Shown here: one piece after another, positions 24,635 through 33,819 of the stretch
Numbering within the stretch: the first letter of the stretch is position 1
Layout of the letters: every line of letters begins with the position of its first letter
Made by a program: the position numbers and the translations under genes
Origin: Terriglobus tenax
GTDB lineage: Bacteria > Acidobacteriota > Terriglobia > Terriglobales > Acidobacteriaceae
Assembly (NCBI RefSeq): GCF_025685395.1
Contig: NZ_JAGSYA010000003.1
Location: 1,178,001 to 1,242,000, forward strand
Length of the DNA stretch: 64,000 nt
Direction: 5' to 3'
Notes under the pieces: model-generated
What the model saw: only the letters and a program-made list of their open reading frames with translations
The model's database searches: none
Told to the model about the DNA's origin: nothing

Positions 24635-25735
24635 CTATCGCGTCGCAGGATACAGCTTCTTGAGGTTGTTGCGATTGAGCAGCACGTGATCGACGTAAAC
24701 GGCGAGCGGTGTCTTTTGATGTGCAATCACGGAAGCCGCAATCTTTATCAACTGCTCACCATATCGCTCAGGGAAATACGCAACGGAAGCGATCAGTGCG
24801 CTTGAGCGGTGAGCCAATTCGGAGCGGCTTTCTTCAGTTCCATTCTGGCCGACAATTGCGCAGGACGCGGCACGGCCGGATTCGTTCACGGCAGCAAGCG
24901 CTCCAATGGCGCTGGGATCGTTGAAGCAGGAAACGAGAACGCGGCTTTTCTGCGGTAGAGATTTGAGGGCACGAAGGCACGCCTCCCGGCTCGCTTCGCG
25001 CGACGCTAAACCATCAACGTGAATGATCTTTTCAGGAGGAACCTGGCCGACAATGCTATTGATTCCTTCGACCGTGCCGGTAAGGCGCGCCATATTCTCT
25101 ACCGCGGACAAAGATGATTCAATCAGCAGGAGTCGGTCAAACTCCCCTTTCCAATGTCTCTGCGCATATCCGCCTAAGGCTTCCCCAGCCATGAGGCCGG
25201 CACGATAGCTATTGCCGCCAAAATAGATAGCCCCTGCGATCGGCGTTTCAACGCTGATAACGGGAATCTGCTCCTGTAGGAAGCGATCTGCGAGCACATG
25301 GGCCAAAGAACCGCGTCGCTGGAAAAGTATGACAGCATCCGCCGCAGAGCGAATGGCTTCATTCACCTGATCGCGCGGAATTTCGGTGTCAGCGGTATCG
25401 ATCATTTCGAGGTGAATGCCGTGGTTAAGGGCAGCCGCTCTCAGGCTCGCGGTTACATCCACTCGAAATGAATTTCCTGCCAGTGGGGCGATATAGAACA
25501 CGCGTGGCTGGCGCTTCCTGTTCTTTACGGAATAGCGTTTGTCGTCAAGGCGTTCGACGTACCCGCGGTCCTCAAGCGTACAGAGGAGCCTGAACACGGT
25601 TGCTCGATCAAGTTTGGTTAGATTTGCTAAATCGAGAATACGAAGCGGTTCAGTGGCGCGTTCGAGGGTTTCAAGGACGTCCAGGCCCTTATCGAGTGTT
25701 CCGGAACCGTACTGTCTCTGTTCTTGTTTAGCCAT
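24635..25735 (-). CDS. Hybrid regulator: IclR-type HTH fused to a periplasmic-binding-protein sugar sensor
   Basis: 366 residues. Residues ~10-70 are an IclR winged helix (TLDKGLDVLETLERATEPLR, ILDLANLTKLDRATVFRLLC, TLEDRGYVERLDDKRY). The rest is not an IclR effector domain. It is a type I periplasmic-binding-protein fold as in LacI/RbsB (VFYIAPLAGNSFRVDVTASL, AADAVILFQRRG, IPVISVETPIAGAIYFGGNS, AGLMAGEALGGYAQRHWKG, VLVSCFNDPSAIGALAAVNE). No signal peptide, so cytoplasmic. Such a protein should bind a sugar and release DNA. It lies between the two divergent arms of the locus and next to both operators. Confidence 0.85.
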   Translation of the reverse strand: MAKQEQRQYGSGTLDKGLDVLETLERATEPLRILDLANLTKLDRATVFRLLCTLEDRGYVERLDDKRYSVKNRKRQPRVFYIAPLAGNSFRVDVTASLRAAALNHGIHLEMIDTADTEIPRDQVNEAIRSAADAVILFQRRGSLAHVLADRFLQEQIPVISVETPIAGAIYFGGNSYRAGLMAGEALGGYAQRHWKGEFDRLLLIESSLSAVENMARLTGTVEGINSIVGQVPPEKIIHVDGLASREASREACLRALKSLPQKSRVLVSCFNDPSAIGALAAVNESGRAASCAIVGQNGTEESRSELAHRSSALIASVAYFPERYGEQLIKIAASVIAHQKTPLAVYVDHVLLNRNNLKKLYPATR

Positions 25736-25805
25736 TGGCGTTCTCAGTTTACGTCGCTGAGTGTAACCGAACGCGCAGCCCTAAAAATCACCTTTCAAAA
25801 AACAC

Positions 25806-25877
25806 TTGACAACCGCTCAGGTGGAGGATTGATATGGGCGGCGGTGAAAATTTGAATGTTGATATTCATTTATTGAA
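25806..25877 (+). promoter_or_regulatory. Promoter plus degenerate copy of the operator, upstream of the TonB receptor
   Basis: TTGACA (25806-25811), 18 nt, TGATAT (25830-25835), then at 25844-25877 GTGAAAATTTGAAT, a 6-nt centre, and ATTCATTTATTGAA. The core TGAAT-N6-ATTCA has the same spacing as TGAAC-N6-GTTCA in the perfect palindrome at 24509-24544, and 9 of 14 positions match in each arm. The same regulator probably controls both arms. Confidence 0.6.
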
Positions 25878-25946
25878 GATTTCTGAGGGGCTCCTCTGAT
25901 GCGCAAATCGCATCAGCGGGATCCCTGGGATCTTCAGGAGGCAAGA

Positions 25947-28900
25947 ATGCAGTTTCTGAAGGTGATACCAGCGGCAGTTTTCCTATGTTTCCTTCTGGCT
26001 TTCCCGGCCTGGGGCCAGGTGGTCACAGCTGATGTGACTGGCGTGGCGATGGATCCTACCGGAGCGACACTTCCAAACGTGAAGGTCACGGTTGTTAATG
26101 TCGAAACCAATCTGACCAAGGTTGCGACCACCACGGGAGACGGATCATTCACTGTGACGCTCCTTCCGCCCGGCACGTACAACATAAAGGCAGAAGCGGA
26201 GGGGTTCAAAAGTTGGGAAGTACGCGGTCTCAAGCTCGCGATTGGAGACAAATATCGCATTGATCCCAACCTGGCCGTCGGTCAAGTGAACGAGACAATC
26301 CAGGTGAGTGCTGGATCTCCTTCGATTCAACGCGAAGAGTCGAGTATCGGGACTTTAGTGGGGGAACGAGCTGTGCAGGACCTTCCTTTGAATGGCCGCA
26401 ACTTCGTTCGTCTGGCTCAAATTGCTCCAGGCGCAACTGAGGGCGCAGCGGGCTCGACTCAAAGTGGCACGCGACCTGACGACCGGAGGCAGAGTTCCTC
26501 CGTCTCCATCAATGGACAGACGAGCGACCTCAACAATTTCCTTATCGACGGAACGGATGACAATGAGCGTTTCCTGGGAAATGTTGTCGTGAAGCCATCG
26601 ATCGATGGAATTCAGGAAATGAAAATTGAGACGAATTCCTATTCCGCCGTGTTGGGACGTACCGCAGGTGGCGTAATCAGCATCGTCACCAAACCAGGAA
26701 CGAATGCGCTCCACGGCACAGTGTACGAATACTTCCGTAATGAAGTGCTCGATGCAAGAAACTACTTCGCACGCACGGGGCCAAAGCCTGCTTTCAAGCA
26801 GAACCAGTTTGGAGGGAGCATTGGCGGACCAATCTTGCGCGATCGTCTTTTCTACTTTGGCGACTATGAGAGGTTTACGCAACGAGTAGGACAGACGTAC
26901 AACGTAACCGTACCTACCCTTGCACAAGCTGGAGGAGCGGACCATACCGGCCCAGCATGCTTCACGCAAAACATCTTTGATCCTGCCACGACAGTGCAGG
27001 TATCGCCCGGTGTGTATACCCGGCAGCAATTCGCCGGAAACTGCATTCCAAACAGTCGGTGGAACTCCGCGGCTCGCAACTTCATCACCCGCTGGCCTGC
27101 TCCAAACGGAGGCAGTACGAACAACTACAGTTCTTCGCCTGCTAAACGTCAGGATTCCGACAGTATGGATACGCGTGCGGATTACAAATTGTGCGATAGG
27201 GATTTCTTCTTTGCGCGCTATTCCTACAATGACACCCGAACAATCACCCCCGCAGCGCTTCCAGTCATCAATGGCGTGAGTCTCGTCGGGAATGCTGGTG
27301 TATTTCCGGGGCCATCCAAGCAGCGTTCGCAGGGGATCCAACTCAACTACACCCATCTGCTCACGCCAAACCTTGTAATGGAAGCCAAGCTGGCGTACAC
27401 GCGGTTTGCAAATGCAGCTACGTCAACCAACACGGGCACAAACGCCGCAGCGACTCTGGGAATTCCGGGACAAGGCACGGATCCGACTACCTCTGGTGTT
27501 CCGACGATCTCAATTGCTGGTGGGCCAGCTGCGGGCGACGCAACCTTTGTCCCGATCATTACGAAAGACAACACCTATCAAGAGATGATTGGGATCACGT
27601 ATACGCAAGGCCGTCAGACAATCCGGTTTGGAACCAGCTATATCCAACGCCAGGTTGCGTCGAGTCAATCGAGCGAAGGGCGGGGACAATACGCATTCGG
27701 AGCAAATACGACTGGACGTATTACAGGGAATACCTTTTCCGAAGGCAACGCGTTGGCTTCCTTCATCCTCGGTCTACCTGGGTCGGAGAGCCGGAACATT
27801 CTGCTCGCAAAACCCCAATATAGCTCGCACGAAGGGGCGTTTTATTTTCAGGATGACTGGAAAGTCATGCGCAAGCTGACCGTGAATCTTGGTGGCCGCC
27901 TTGATTGGTGGACTCCCATGACAGAGAAGCGTGGCAATATCGCGAACTTCAACCCAGGCACGATTCCCGCGCCTGGTACACCTGCTATTACTCCCGTGCC
28001 CGGAACCCCGGTGCCATCGATCATCCAGGCGGGTGTGAATGGCGTCAATGCTTCGGCAGGTGTGAAGACATATCGCTGGAACCTTGCCCCTCGCGTGGGG
28101 TTTGCATACAGCATTGACGATAGAACAGTCGTTCGCGGTGGCTTCGGTATCAGCTACTATCCGCCTTATATGGGGAGTGCGCTGGCATTGCGAAATCCAC
28201 CATTCGTTAGCCTCTATGGCCCAAGCTACTCAGACTTCTTCGGAGGAGCACTTCTGTCCGATGGAATGCCGACTCCGTCAGCCACCTCTGCGTCGGCTCC
28301 CACTGGAAGTCTGACCGTAGTCGACTCGAGCCTAAAGATGCCCTATGTCGAACAGTTCAACCTTACGCTCCAACGCGAACTTCCAGCTGGCTTCATTGCT
28401 ACAGTGACTGGCGTAGGCGCTCTGACGCGCCGCAGCATTCTGGCAATGGATATCAATCCGGCGCCGCCCCAGGTAGGCAGCACACTGCCGGTCAACCAAC
28501 GTCGTATCTATGATGTTGCGTATCCCACCATCCTGGGCTTCTCAAACGGCAATCCGCTCGGCGGTATCGGTTCGGTCAGTCAGAGCCGCAACTGGAATAA
28601 AGCGAACTACTTCGGATTGCAGACAGTGCTGGAGCGCCGTTTCAACAACGGCCTGAGCCTCACCGCTCAAAACACGTGGTCTCACAGTATCGATCTCGCC
28701 GCGCCCTTGTATTTTTTCAACGATCCAAAATCACAGCGCGGCAACTCCGATCTCGATGTTCGCGAGCGATTCACTCTTAGCTTCAACTACCAACTTCCAT
28801 TCTTTAAGAATGCAAACGGTGTCATCTCCCTGGTCGGAAAAGGATGGCAGGTGAATGGGATTACGCTTTGGTCGAGAGGGTTCCCGTTCACGGTTACCAA

Positions 28901-29279
28901 TGCGACAGCACGGAACGGAGGCAGCGCAGCCGATCGGCCGAATCTGATCGCCAATCCCAGGCAGGGCGATGGCACGATTAATAAATGGTTCAATACATCT
29001 GCTTTTGCTTCCCAACTTGCTGGGACTTTCGGGAATTCGCCGAGAAACCTCCTTACCGCCCCCAGCTACTACACGCAGGACGTCTCTCTTTTCAAGAATT
29101 TTGACGTCATCGGCGATAAGCTGCGCGCTCAGTTTCGTGCGGAAGCATTCAACGTCTTCAATGCGCCGAATTTCGTAGCTCCTGGTGCCGCTTTTGGAGG
29201 TGCGAATTTCGGAGTAATTACCAGTACGGGAAACTTTCTCCCACGCAATCTGCAGTTTGCTGTAAAACTCAACTTCTAA
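25947..29279 (+). CDS. TonB-dependent receptor with carboxypeptidase-regulatory-like domain (Oar-like)
   Basis: 1110 residues from ATG 25947 (AGGAG six nt upstream). Signal peptide FLKVIPAAVFLCFLLAFPAW. N-terminal CarboxypepD_reg-like domain (VTGVAMDPTGATLPNVKVTV, PPGTYNIKAEAEGF), then the plug (LPLNGRNFVRLAQIAPG, NNFLIDGTDDNE, VGIISIV-type strand GGVISIVTKPGTNALHGTVY) and the long barrel ending FRAEAFNVFNAPNF and FAVKLNF. These acidobacterial receptors import oligosaccharides or bind polymers. It probably takes up the substrate of the surrounding catabolic genes and is predicted to be co-regulated with them. Confidence 0.93.
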   Translation: MQFLKVIPAAVFLCFLLAFPAWGQVVTADVTGVAMDPTGATLPNVKVTVVNVETNLTKVATTTGDGSFTVTLLPPGTYNIKAEAEGFKSWEVRGLKLAIGDKYRIDPNLAVGQVNETIQVSAGSPSIQREESSIGTLVGERAVQDLPLNGRNFVRLAQIAPGATEGAAGSTQSGTRPDDRRQSSSVSINGQTSDLNNFLIDGTDDNERFLGNVVVKPSIDGIQEMKIETNSYSAVLGRTAGGVISIVTKPGTNALHGTVYEYFRNEVLDARNYFARTGPKPAFKQNQFGGSIGGPILRDRLFYFGDYERFTQRVGQTYNVTVPTLAQAGGADHTGPACFTQNIFDPATTVQVSPGVYTRQQFAGNCIPNSRWNSAARNFITRWPAPNGGSTNNYSSSPAKRQDSDSMDTRADYKLCDRDFFFARYSYNDTRTITPAALPVINGVSLVGNAGVFPGPSKQRSQGIQLNYTHLLTPNLVMEAKLAYTRFANAATSTNTGTNAAATLGIPGQGTDPTTSGVPTISIAGGPAAGDATFVPIITKDNTYQEMIGITYTQGRQTIRFGTSYIQRQVASSQSSEGRGQYAFGANTTGRITGNTFSEGNALASFILGLPGSESRNILLAKPQYSSHEGAFYFQDDWKVMRKLTVNLGGRLDWWTPMTEKRGNIANFNPGTIPAPGTPAITPVPGTPVPSIIQAGVNGVNASAGVKTYRWNLAPRVGFAYSIDDRTVVRGGFGISYYPPYMGSALALRNPPFVSLYGPSYSDFFGGALLSDGMPTPSATSASAPTGSLTVVDSSLKMPYVEQFNLTLQRELPAGFIATVTGVGALTRRSILAMDINPAPPQVGSTLPVNQRRIYDVAYPTILGFSNGNPLGGIGSVSQSRNWNKANYFGLQTVLERRFNNGLSLTAQNTWSHSIDLAAPLYFFNDPKSQRGNSDLDVRERFTLSFNYQLPFFKNANGVISLVGKGWQVNGITLWSRGFPFTVTNATARNGGSAADRPNLIANPRQGDGTINKWFNTSAFASQLAGTFGNSPRNLLTAPSYYTQDVSLFKNFDVIGDKLRAQFRAEAFNVFNAPNFVAPGAAFGGANFGVITSTGNFLPRNLQFAVKLNF

Positions 29280-29287
29280 CGTAGAAA

Positions 29288-29324
29288 GGCGGAGCAGCAG
29301 TCGTTTGTTGTTCCGCCTCCTTTT
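29288..29324 (+). terminator. Intrinsic terminator after the TonB receptor
   Basis: A 12-bp stem GGCGGAGCAGCA / TGTTGTTCCGCC (two G-U pairs) with a 6-nt loop, followed by TCCTTTTCTC. It starts 9 nt after the receptor stop and would separate it from the PQQ dehydrogenase. Confidence 0.8.
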
Positions 29325-29377
29325 CTCTAAACCGCAGGGCATCTTCTAGTACTCGTATCGTCTGGAGAACGTAAAAC

Positions 29378-31549
29378 GTGGCCATTAGGCAAATACCCAC
29401 CCGCCATTTTTTTACTGCGGCATGCGTCTTCGCACTTCTGTCTGCCCCCGTGATTCTATTAAGCCGGTACAGTGCATATGCAGCATCCACCCCCGCACAT
29501 CAGGCAGAAGATGCCGATTGGGCGGTTTATGGTGGACACACCGGAGGGGATCACTATTCCTCCCTCTCCCAGATCAATCGGTCCAATGTGAATCGGCTCA
29601 AAGTCGCCTGGACCTTCGACACGAAGGAAAAAGGTGGCCTGCAAACCAACCCTCTTGTGATCGACGGCAAGCTGTTCGGCTATACGCCATCGCAAAAGGT
29701 GTTTGCGTTGGACGCTGCAACAGGAAAAGAGGTCTGGCGGTTCGACTCCGGTCTTACGAGTGGTCAGCCCGACCGCGGGCTCTCGTATTGGACTGACGGT
29801 AGAAACCGGGTACTCTTCGCCACAACGCTATACCAGGTGTGGGCGTTAAATCCCGATACCGGCAAACCGGTCGAGACATTTGGGAATAAAGGATCGATAG
29901 ATCTGAGAAACGATCTGGGATCTGAGTCGCCTTCTGGCTTAGTTGCCATCACCTCACCTGGAACCATTTACAAAGACCTCATCATCATGGGGTTCCGCAC
30001 GGGGGAATCGGCACCGGCGCCTCATGGAGACATCCGGGCCTATGACGTGCATTCGGGCGCGCTCCGATGGGTGTTTCATACGATTCCACACCCCGGGGAC
30101 CCTGGCTATGAGACATGGCCGAAAGATGCCTGGAAGCATAGTGGCGCCGCGAATAACTGGGCCGGTATGGCACTTGATGAAAAACGGGGCATTGTCTTTG
30201 TACCTACAGGTTCGGCGACGACTGACTTTTATGGAGCAGAACGGCTAGGCAACAATCTATATGCAAACTGCCTTCTGGCACTGGATGCCGGAACCGGCAA
30301 GTTGATTTGGTATTTTCAGGGAGTTCATCACGATATCTGGGATCGCGATTTTCCTTCTCCACCCTCGTTGGTCTCGGTAAGACACGATGGCAAAATCATC
30401 GATGCTGTCGCACAGACCACAAAGCAAGGAGTGCTGTATCTCTTTGATCGAGCGACGGGTAAATCAATTTTTCCGATTGAAGAACGAGTCATTCCTCAGA
30501 CGGATGTTCCAGGAGAGGTCTCCTCGCCCACGCAGCCAATGCCGGCTCTGCCTGAGCCTTTTGCGCGTCAACAGCTCACAGAGGACCTGTTGACCAACCG
30601 CACACCGGAGGCCCACGCTTGGGCAGTGAATGAATTCAAGCATTTCCGCAGCGGCGGGCCGTTTGTTCCGCTTACAGTTGGGCAACAAACGGTTGTTTTC
30701 CCCGGCTTTGACGGGGGTGCTGAGTGGGGTGGGTCTGCCGTCGATCCTAAAACAAGCACGATCTATATTAATGCGAATGATCTTGCATGGACTGGCGGAC
30801 TGGAGAAAGTAAGCACTGGATCCGGAAAATTCGAAGCGCTCTATCAGAACCAATGCGCTGCGTGCCACCAGGCAAACCGGAATGGTGTTGGCGGCACATT
30901 CCCTTCGCTGGTAGAAGCCAGCCAACGGATGACCGCCGAGCAGATGGCCGAGGTTGTGAAGAGTGGCAGGGGACGAATGCCAGGATTTCCGCAGATCCAG
31001 GAGGAAGACCTGCGTGGGCTGCTTCAATTCGTTCGTACCGGCAAGGAACCAGTAGCAAGGCGTTTGTCGGATAAAGAAGAGCCCGGATCGGAAACCGATT
31101 TGGTCCGCGCTCCATCGGCAGCGTACAGATTCACCGGCTATAGGAAATTTCTAGACCCTGAAGGATACCCGGCGACCGCCGCACCGTGGGGAACATTGAA
31201 CGCAATTGATTTAAACACTGGCAAATATCTGTGGCATATTCCGTTTGGCGAGTATCCAGAGCTGGTCGCAAAAGGGTTGAAAGACACAGGGAGTGAAAAC
31301 TACGGTGGCCCCATCGTGACTGCCGGCGGAATCGTTGTCATCGGTGCAACAAACTTCGACCGGAAGATTCGAGCGTATGACAGCAGAACAGGAAAGCTCC
31401 TTTGGGAGTCTGTCATGGACTTTGCAGGAAATGCTACGCCCGCAACCTACATGGCAAATGGAAAGCAATACATCGTTATCGCGACAAGCAATGCAAAAGC
31501 CAGGAATGCGCCTCAAGGTGCGAAGTATGTAGCCTTTACTTTGCCATGA
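29378..31549 (+). CDS. PQQ-dependent dehydrogenase with inserted cytochrome c domain
   Basis: 723 residues from GTG 29378 (GGAG upstream). An N-terminal signal anchor (FFTAACVFALLSAPVILL) is followed by DADWAVYGGHTGGDHYSSLS and propeller blades with the tryptophan-docking repeats (LDAATGKEVWRFDSG, LNPDTGKPVETFG, LDAGTGKLIWYFQGVHHDIW, LNTGKYLWHIPFGEY, SRTGKLLWESV). A c-type heme site CAACH near residue 493 lies inside the propeller, with a distal region GRGRMPGFPQIQ supplying an axial Met. It oxidises a sugar or alcohol in the periplasm and passes electrons through its own heme to the respiratory chain. The family resembles quinoprotein glucose dehydrogenases. PQQ synthesis genes are not in the window. 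Confidence 0.9.
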   Translation: MAIRQIPTRHFFTAACVFALLSAPVILLSRYSAYAASTPAHQAEDADWAVYGGHTGGDHYSSLSQINRSNVNRLKVAWTFDTKEKGGLQTNPLVIDGKLFGYTPSQKVFALDAATGKEVWRFDSGLTSGQPDRGLSYWTDGRNRVLFATTLYQVWALNPDTGKPVETFGNKGSIDLRNDLGSESPSGLVAITSPGTIYKDLIIMGFRTGESAPAPHGDIRAYDVHSGALRWVFHTIPHPGDPGYETWPKDAWKHSGAANNWAGMALDEKRGIVFVPTGSATTDFYGAERLGNNLYANCLLALDAGTGKLIWYFQGVHHDIWDRDFPSPPSLVSVRHDGKIIDAVAQTTKQGVLYLFDRATGKSIFPIEERVIPQTDVPGEVSSPTQPMPALPEPFARQQLTEDLLTNRTPEAHAWAVNEFKHFRSGGPFVPLTVGQQTVVFPGFDGGAEWGGSAVDPKTSTIYINANDLAWTGGLEKVSTGSGKFEALYQNQCAACHQANRNGVGGTFPSLVEASQRMTAEQMAEVVKSGRGRMPGFPQIQEEDLRGLLQFVRTGKEPVARRLSDKEEPGSETDLVRAPSAAYRFTGYRKFLDPEGYPATAAPWGTLNAIDLNTGKYLWHIPFGEYPELVAKGLKDTGSENYGGPIVTAGGIVVIGATNFDRKIRAYDSRTGKLLWESVMDFAGNATPATYMANGKQYIVIATSNAKARNAPQGAKYVAFTLP

Positions 31550-31771
31550 CAGATCATTGACCTGATTCTGCAACAAGCAGTGTGCTTTTTCGAATGTGGG
31601 GATGAAAATGGCGACGGGTTTCTCTAGAAGGAGACTGCGGGAGGCATCGGCTTGAACGCAAAAAGATTTCTCCATCTTGCGACGCCTGATGCCCGGTTTC
31701 CATTTTCTGAGGAGCCAAATGGCATGGCGCTTTCCCGTACCCAATAGGCTGACGATGAAGGAAGTCTGCAT

Positions 31772-33307
31772 TTACAGAAGGTTGTGCGGCGACGATAGTG
31801 CCATGGCAAGCCGATCAACCACCTGGTCTGCGCTGAGCACAAGCACTGCGTGTTGTTCCCCATTGGCTGAAAGGTGTACACCGCGTTCGAAGGTTTCTTG
31901 CAACAGGGGTCTGTCTTCGCTAAAGAAGATCGATGGCAGGTTATCCTCCGTCCCAATTGAAACGTGTACGATGCTCTCAATCGAGTCAACCCGCATTCCC
32001 ACCTTACGGGACTGATGCTGGAAGAGTAATAGATAGCTATCGCTGCCAGTTTCCTCTCCTGATGGCAAATGGAACAATTGCTTTGGATCCACCACGGAGA
32101 CGGGAGTACCTCTCAAATTCAGTACACCCAACACGGCAGGCGGAGTGTCCGGCGCACGCGCCAGATCGCGCGGACAAGTCTTTACTTCCAATACATCCTT
32201 TAAGCGGATGCCATATACCTTGCCCATTTTGAAGGTCAACAGGGGAACACGCGCAACAGTCGTCGGCGATTGAGATCCCTCTTCGGCCTGTTCAATCAGC
32301 TTTCTGTGGTCCAGAGAGATCGATAGAATTTCATCCTTTGAAAGGATGCCCTCTTCATTTAGAACGATGAAATCCCGTCCCTCGCGATCCGTGAAGCAGC
32401 CACGAAAGATTTCGGAGCGATAGTCGTCAAGCACAGGCACAGGAACTACCCTCTCCTTTGCGTAGGGAATAATGCTGTTTGTCGCGTCCACCTCAAGGCC
32501 GATGCAATCGGTGCCTATCCGGCAGATCAGGATGTGTGCGCACTCCGTAACGACCGGGGCCACGCGAAGCAAGCGGTTCATGCGGATAACGGGGAGTGTA
32601 CGGCCTTGGAAATTGACGACTTCACCACATAAATCTGAGATTCGCGGACTAGGTGCCTTTGCCTGGTTCTGAACAATAGCGACGACGCACTTCATCTCCA
32701 ATGCCAGCAGGCACTCTCCCACAGAGAACCCGATCAATTTTTCGCGATAGAGATCCTGCATCCGTGCCGTGAAGTGGTAATTGGCATCCTCCGTGCTGGT
32801 CTGCTGATTGATGATGGGAAGGTTGCGAACGCATAGGATTGCCGAGAGATCGAGCACCTGAATCAAACGCTTCCCATTGTCGCGGCAAATAATAGCTTTG
32901 ACAGGCATCTTTGGTACATCGGGTGACAGATTACGCTGGTCGATCGGGGATACTTCGCTCAGCTGCATACGCAGGATTTCGCCCACACTATCGAAGAGGA
33001 GACCCAGTCTTGCGTTGGCATCCCGCAGTACCGCTAACCGCTTTCCTTGAATATCTTGGGTGCGTTCCTTGCTGCAGCCAAGCAGAACACTTAGGTCGAT
33101 GACCGGGATGACTTGGCCTCGCAAATTGAACAAACCCAGCAGATAGTTCGGCGCCAGGGGCATGGATTGCAGTGTGGACGGTACTGTCACTACTTCCTGA
33201 AGATCAGACATCTCCACGGCGTATTCGGTTCCACTCAGATGGAAGGTGCCGTACACCTGTTGGAGAAGATTCCGTTTTTCAGACTGAACTGCGATGCGAC
33301 GTTCCAT
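31772..33307 (-). CDS. Triple-CheW-domain scaffold protein
   Basis: 511 residues from ATG 33307. Three CheW domains in tandem: ~20-150 (YGTFHLSGTEYAVEMSDLQE, LGLFNLRGQVIPVIDLS), ~190-330 (LIGFSVGECLLALEMKCVVA, GEVVNFQGRTLPVIRMNRLL) and ~365-505 (LLTFKMGKVYGIRLKDVLEV, LGVLNLRGTPVSVVDPKQLF). CheW couples receptors to the CheA kinase; a three-domain version could crosslink several receptors or kinases into an array. Last gene of mcp-cheR-cheD-cheW; 14 nt after cheD. No kinase is encoded in the window. Confidence 0.9.
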   Translation of the reverse strand: MERRIAVQSEKRNLLQQVYGTFHLSGTEYAVEMSDLQEVVTVPSTLQSMPLAPNYLLGLFNLRGQVIPVIDLSVLLGCSKERTQDIQGKRLAVLRDANARLGLLFDSVGEILRMQLSEVSPIDQRNLSPDVPKMPVKAIICRDNGKRLIQVLDLSAILCVRNLPIINQQTSTEDANYHFTARMQDLYREKLIGFSVGECLLALEMKCVVAIVQNQAKAPSPRISDLCGEVVNFQGRTLPVIRMNRLLRVAPVVTECAHILICRIGTDCIGLEVDATNSIIPYAKERVVPVPVLDDYRSEIFRGCFTDREGRDFIVLNEEGILSKDEILSISLDHRKLIEQAEEGSQSPTTVARVPLLTFKMGKVYGIRLKDVLEVKTCPRDLARAPDTPPAVLGVLNLRGTPVSVVDPKQLFHLPSGEETGSDSYLLLFQHQSRKVGMRVDSIESIVHVSIGTEDNLPSIFFSEDRPLLQETFERGVHLSANGEQHAVLVLSADQVVDRLAMALSSPHNLL

Positions 33308-33321
33308 GGAAAAATCCTTCT

Positions 33322-33819
33322 TCACTCTGTTGTCATCGGATCGATGAAGCAGCACGTGAGCAATTTTGTGTTGCAATCGAGTACCACGGTGTAGCCCTGC
33401 ATGCCCCCAGTTTCCAGCTCTTCGAATGAGATCTGATTCGCCTTGAAAGCAGTTCTGGCAGCCTCCAGGTTCAGCGACCCGACAGTCCGTTTTTCGGTGT
33501 CTGCGGAATGAATCATGTTCGCTCCGCCGGCAAGAAAACCCTTCAGATGGCGCCGCACCGGATTGAGCCCGCCAACAATCCGGATGAGATTTGGAAGGGC
33601 GCGGTCAACATAGCGCGCGTCTGCTACATCTGCTCCAGCAGGAGCATGCGCCAACAAACAGTGGGCCAGGCCGCAAAGACCGGTTTTGCGGTTGATGAGA
33701 CCAAGAGCAACGCATGAACCCAGCGTTGCTTTCAACATGCCGGCGGACGCTGCTTTGAGTTGCGCGATCATGACATGCTGCACCATGTCTGTTTCTTCCT
33801 GTACGTGGATCGGGCACAC
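33322..33819 (-). CDS. cheD: Chemoreceptor glutamine deamidase CheD
   Basis: 165 residues. CheD deamidates receptor glutamines and can bind CheC. The catalytic elements are present: ATLGSCVALGL (nucleophilic Cys and the preceding Thr) and GLAHCLLAH (His). GGLNPVRRHLKGFLAGGANM and GSLNLEAARTAFKANQI are family segments. It starts with GTG 33819, sharing one base with the cheR stop (TAGTG), so translation is coupled. Confidence 0.9.
   Translation of the reverse strand: MCPIHVQEETDMVQHVMIAQLKAASAGMLKATLGSCVALGLINRKTGLCGLAHCLLAHAPAGADVADARYVDRALPNLIRIVGGLNPVRRHLKGFLAGGANMIHSADTEKRTVGSLNLEAARTAFKANQISFEELETGGMQGYTVVLDCNTKLLTCCFIDPMTTE

Noticed and set aside
26355..27356. 333-codon minus-strand open frame inside the TonB receptor
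   Set aside because: The receptor reads continuously through this segment with plug and barrel motifs; the antisense frame has none.
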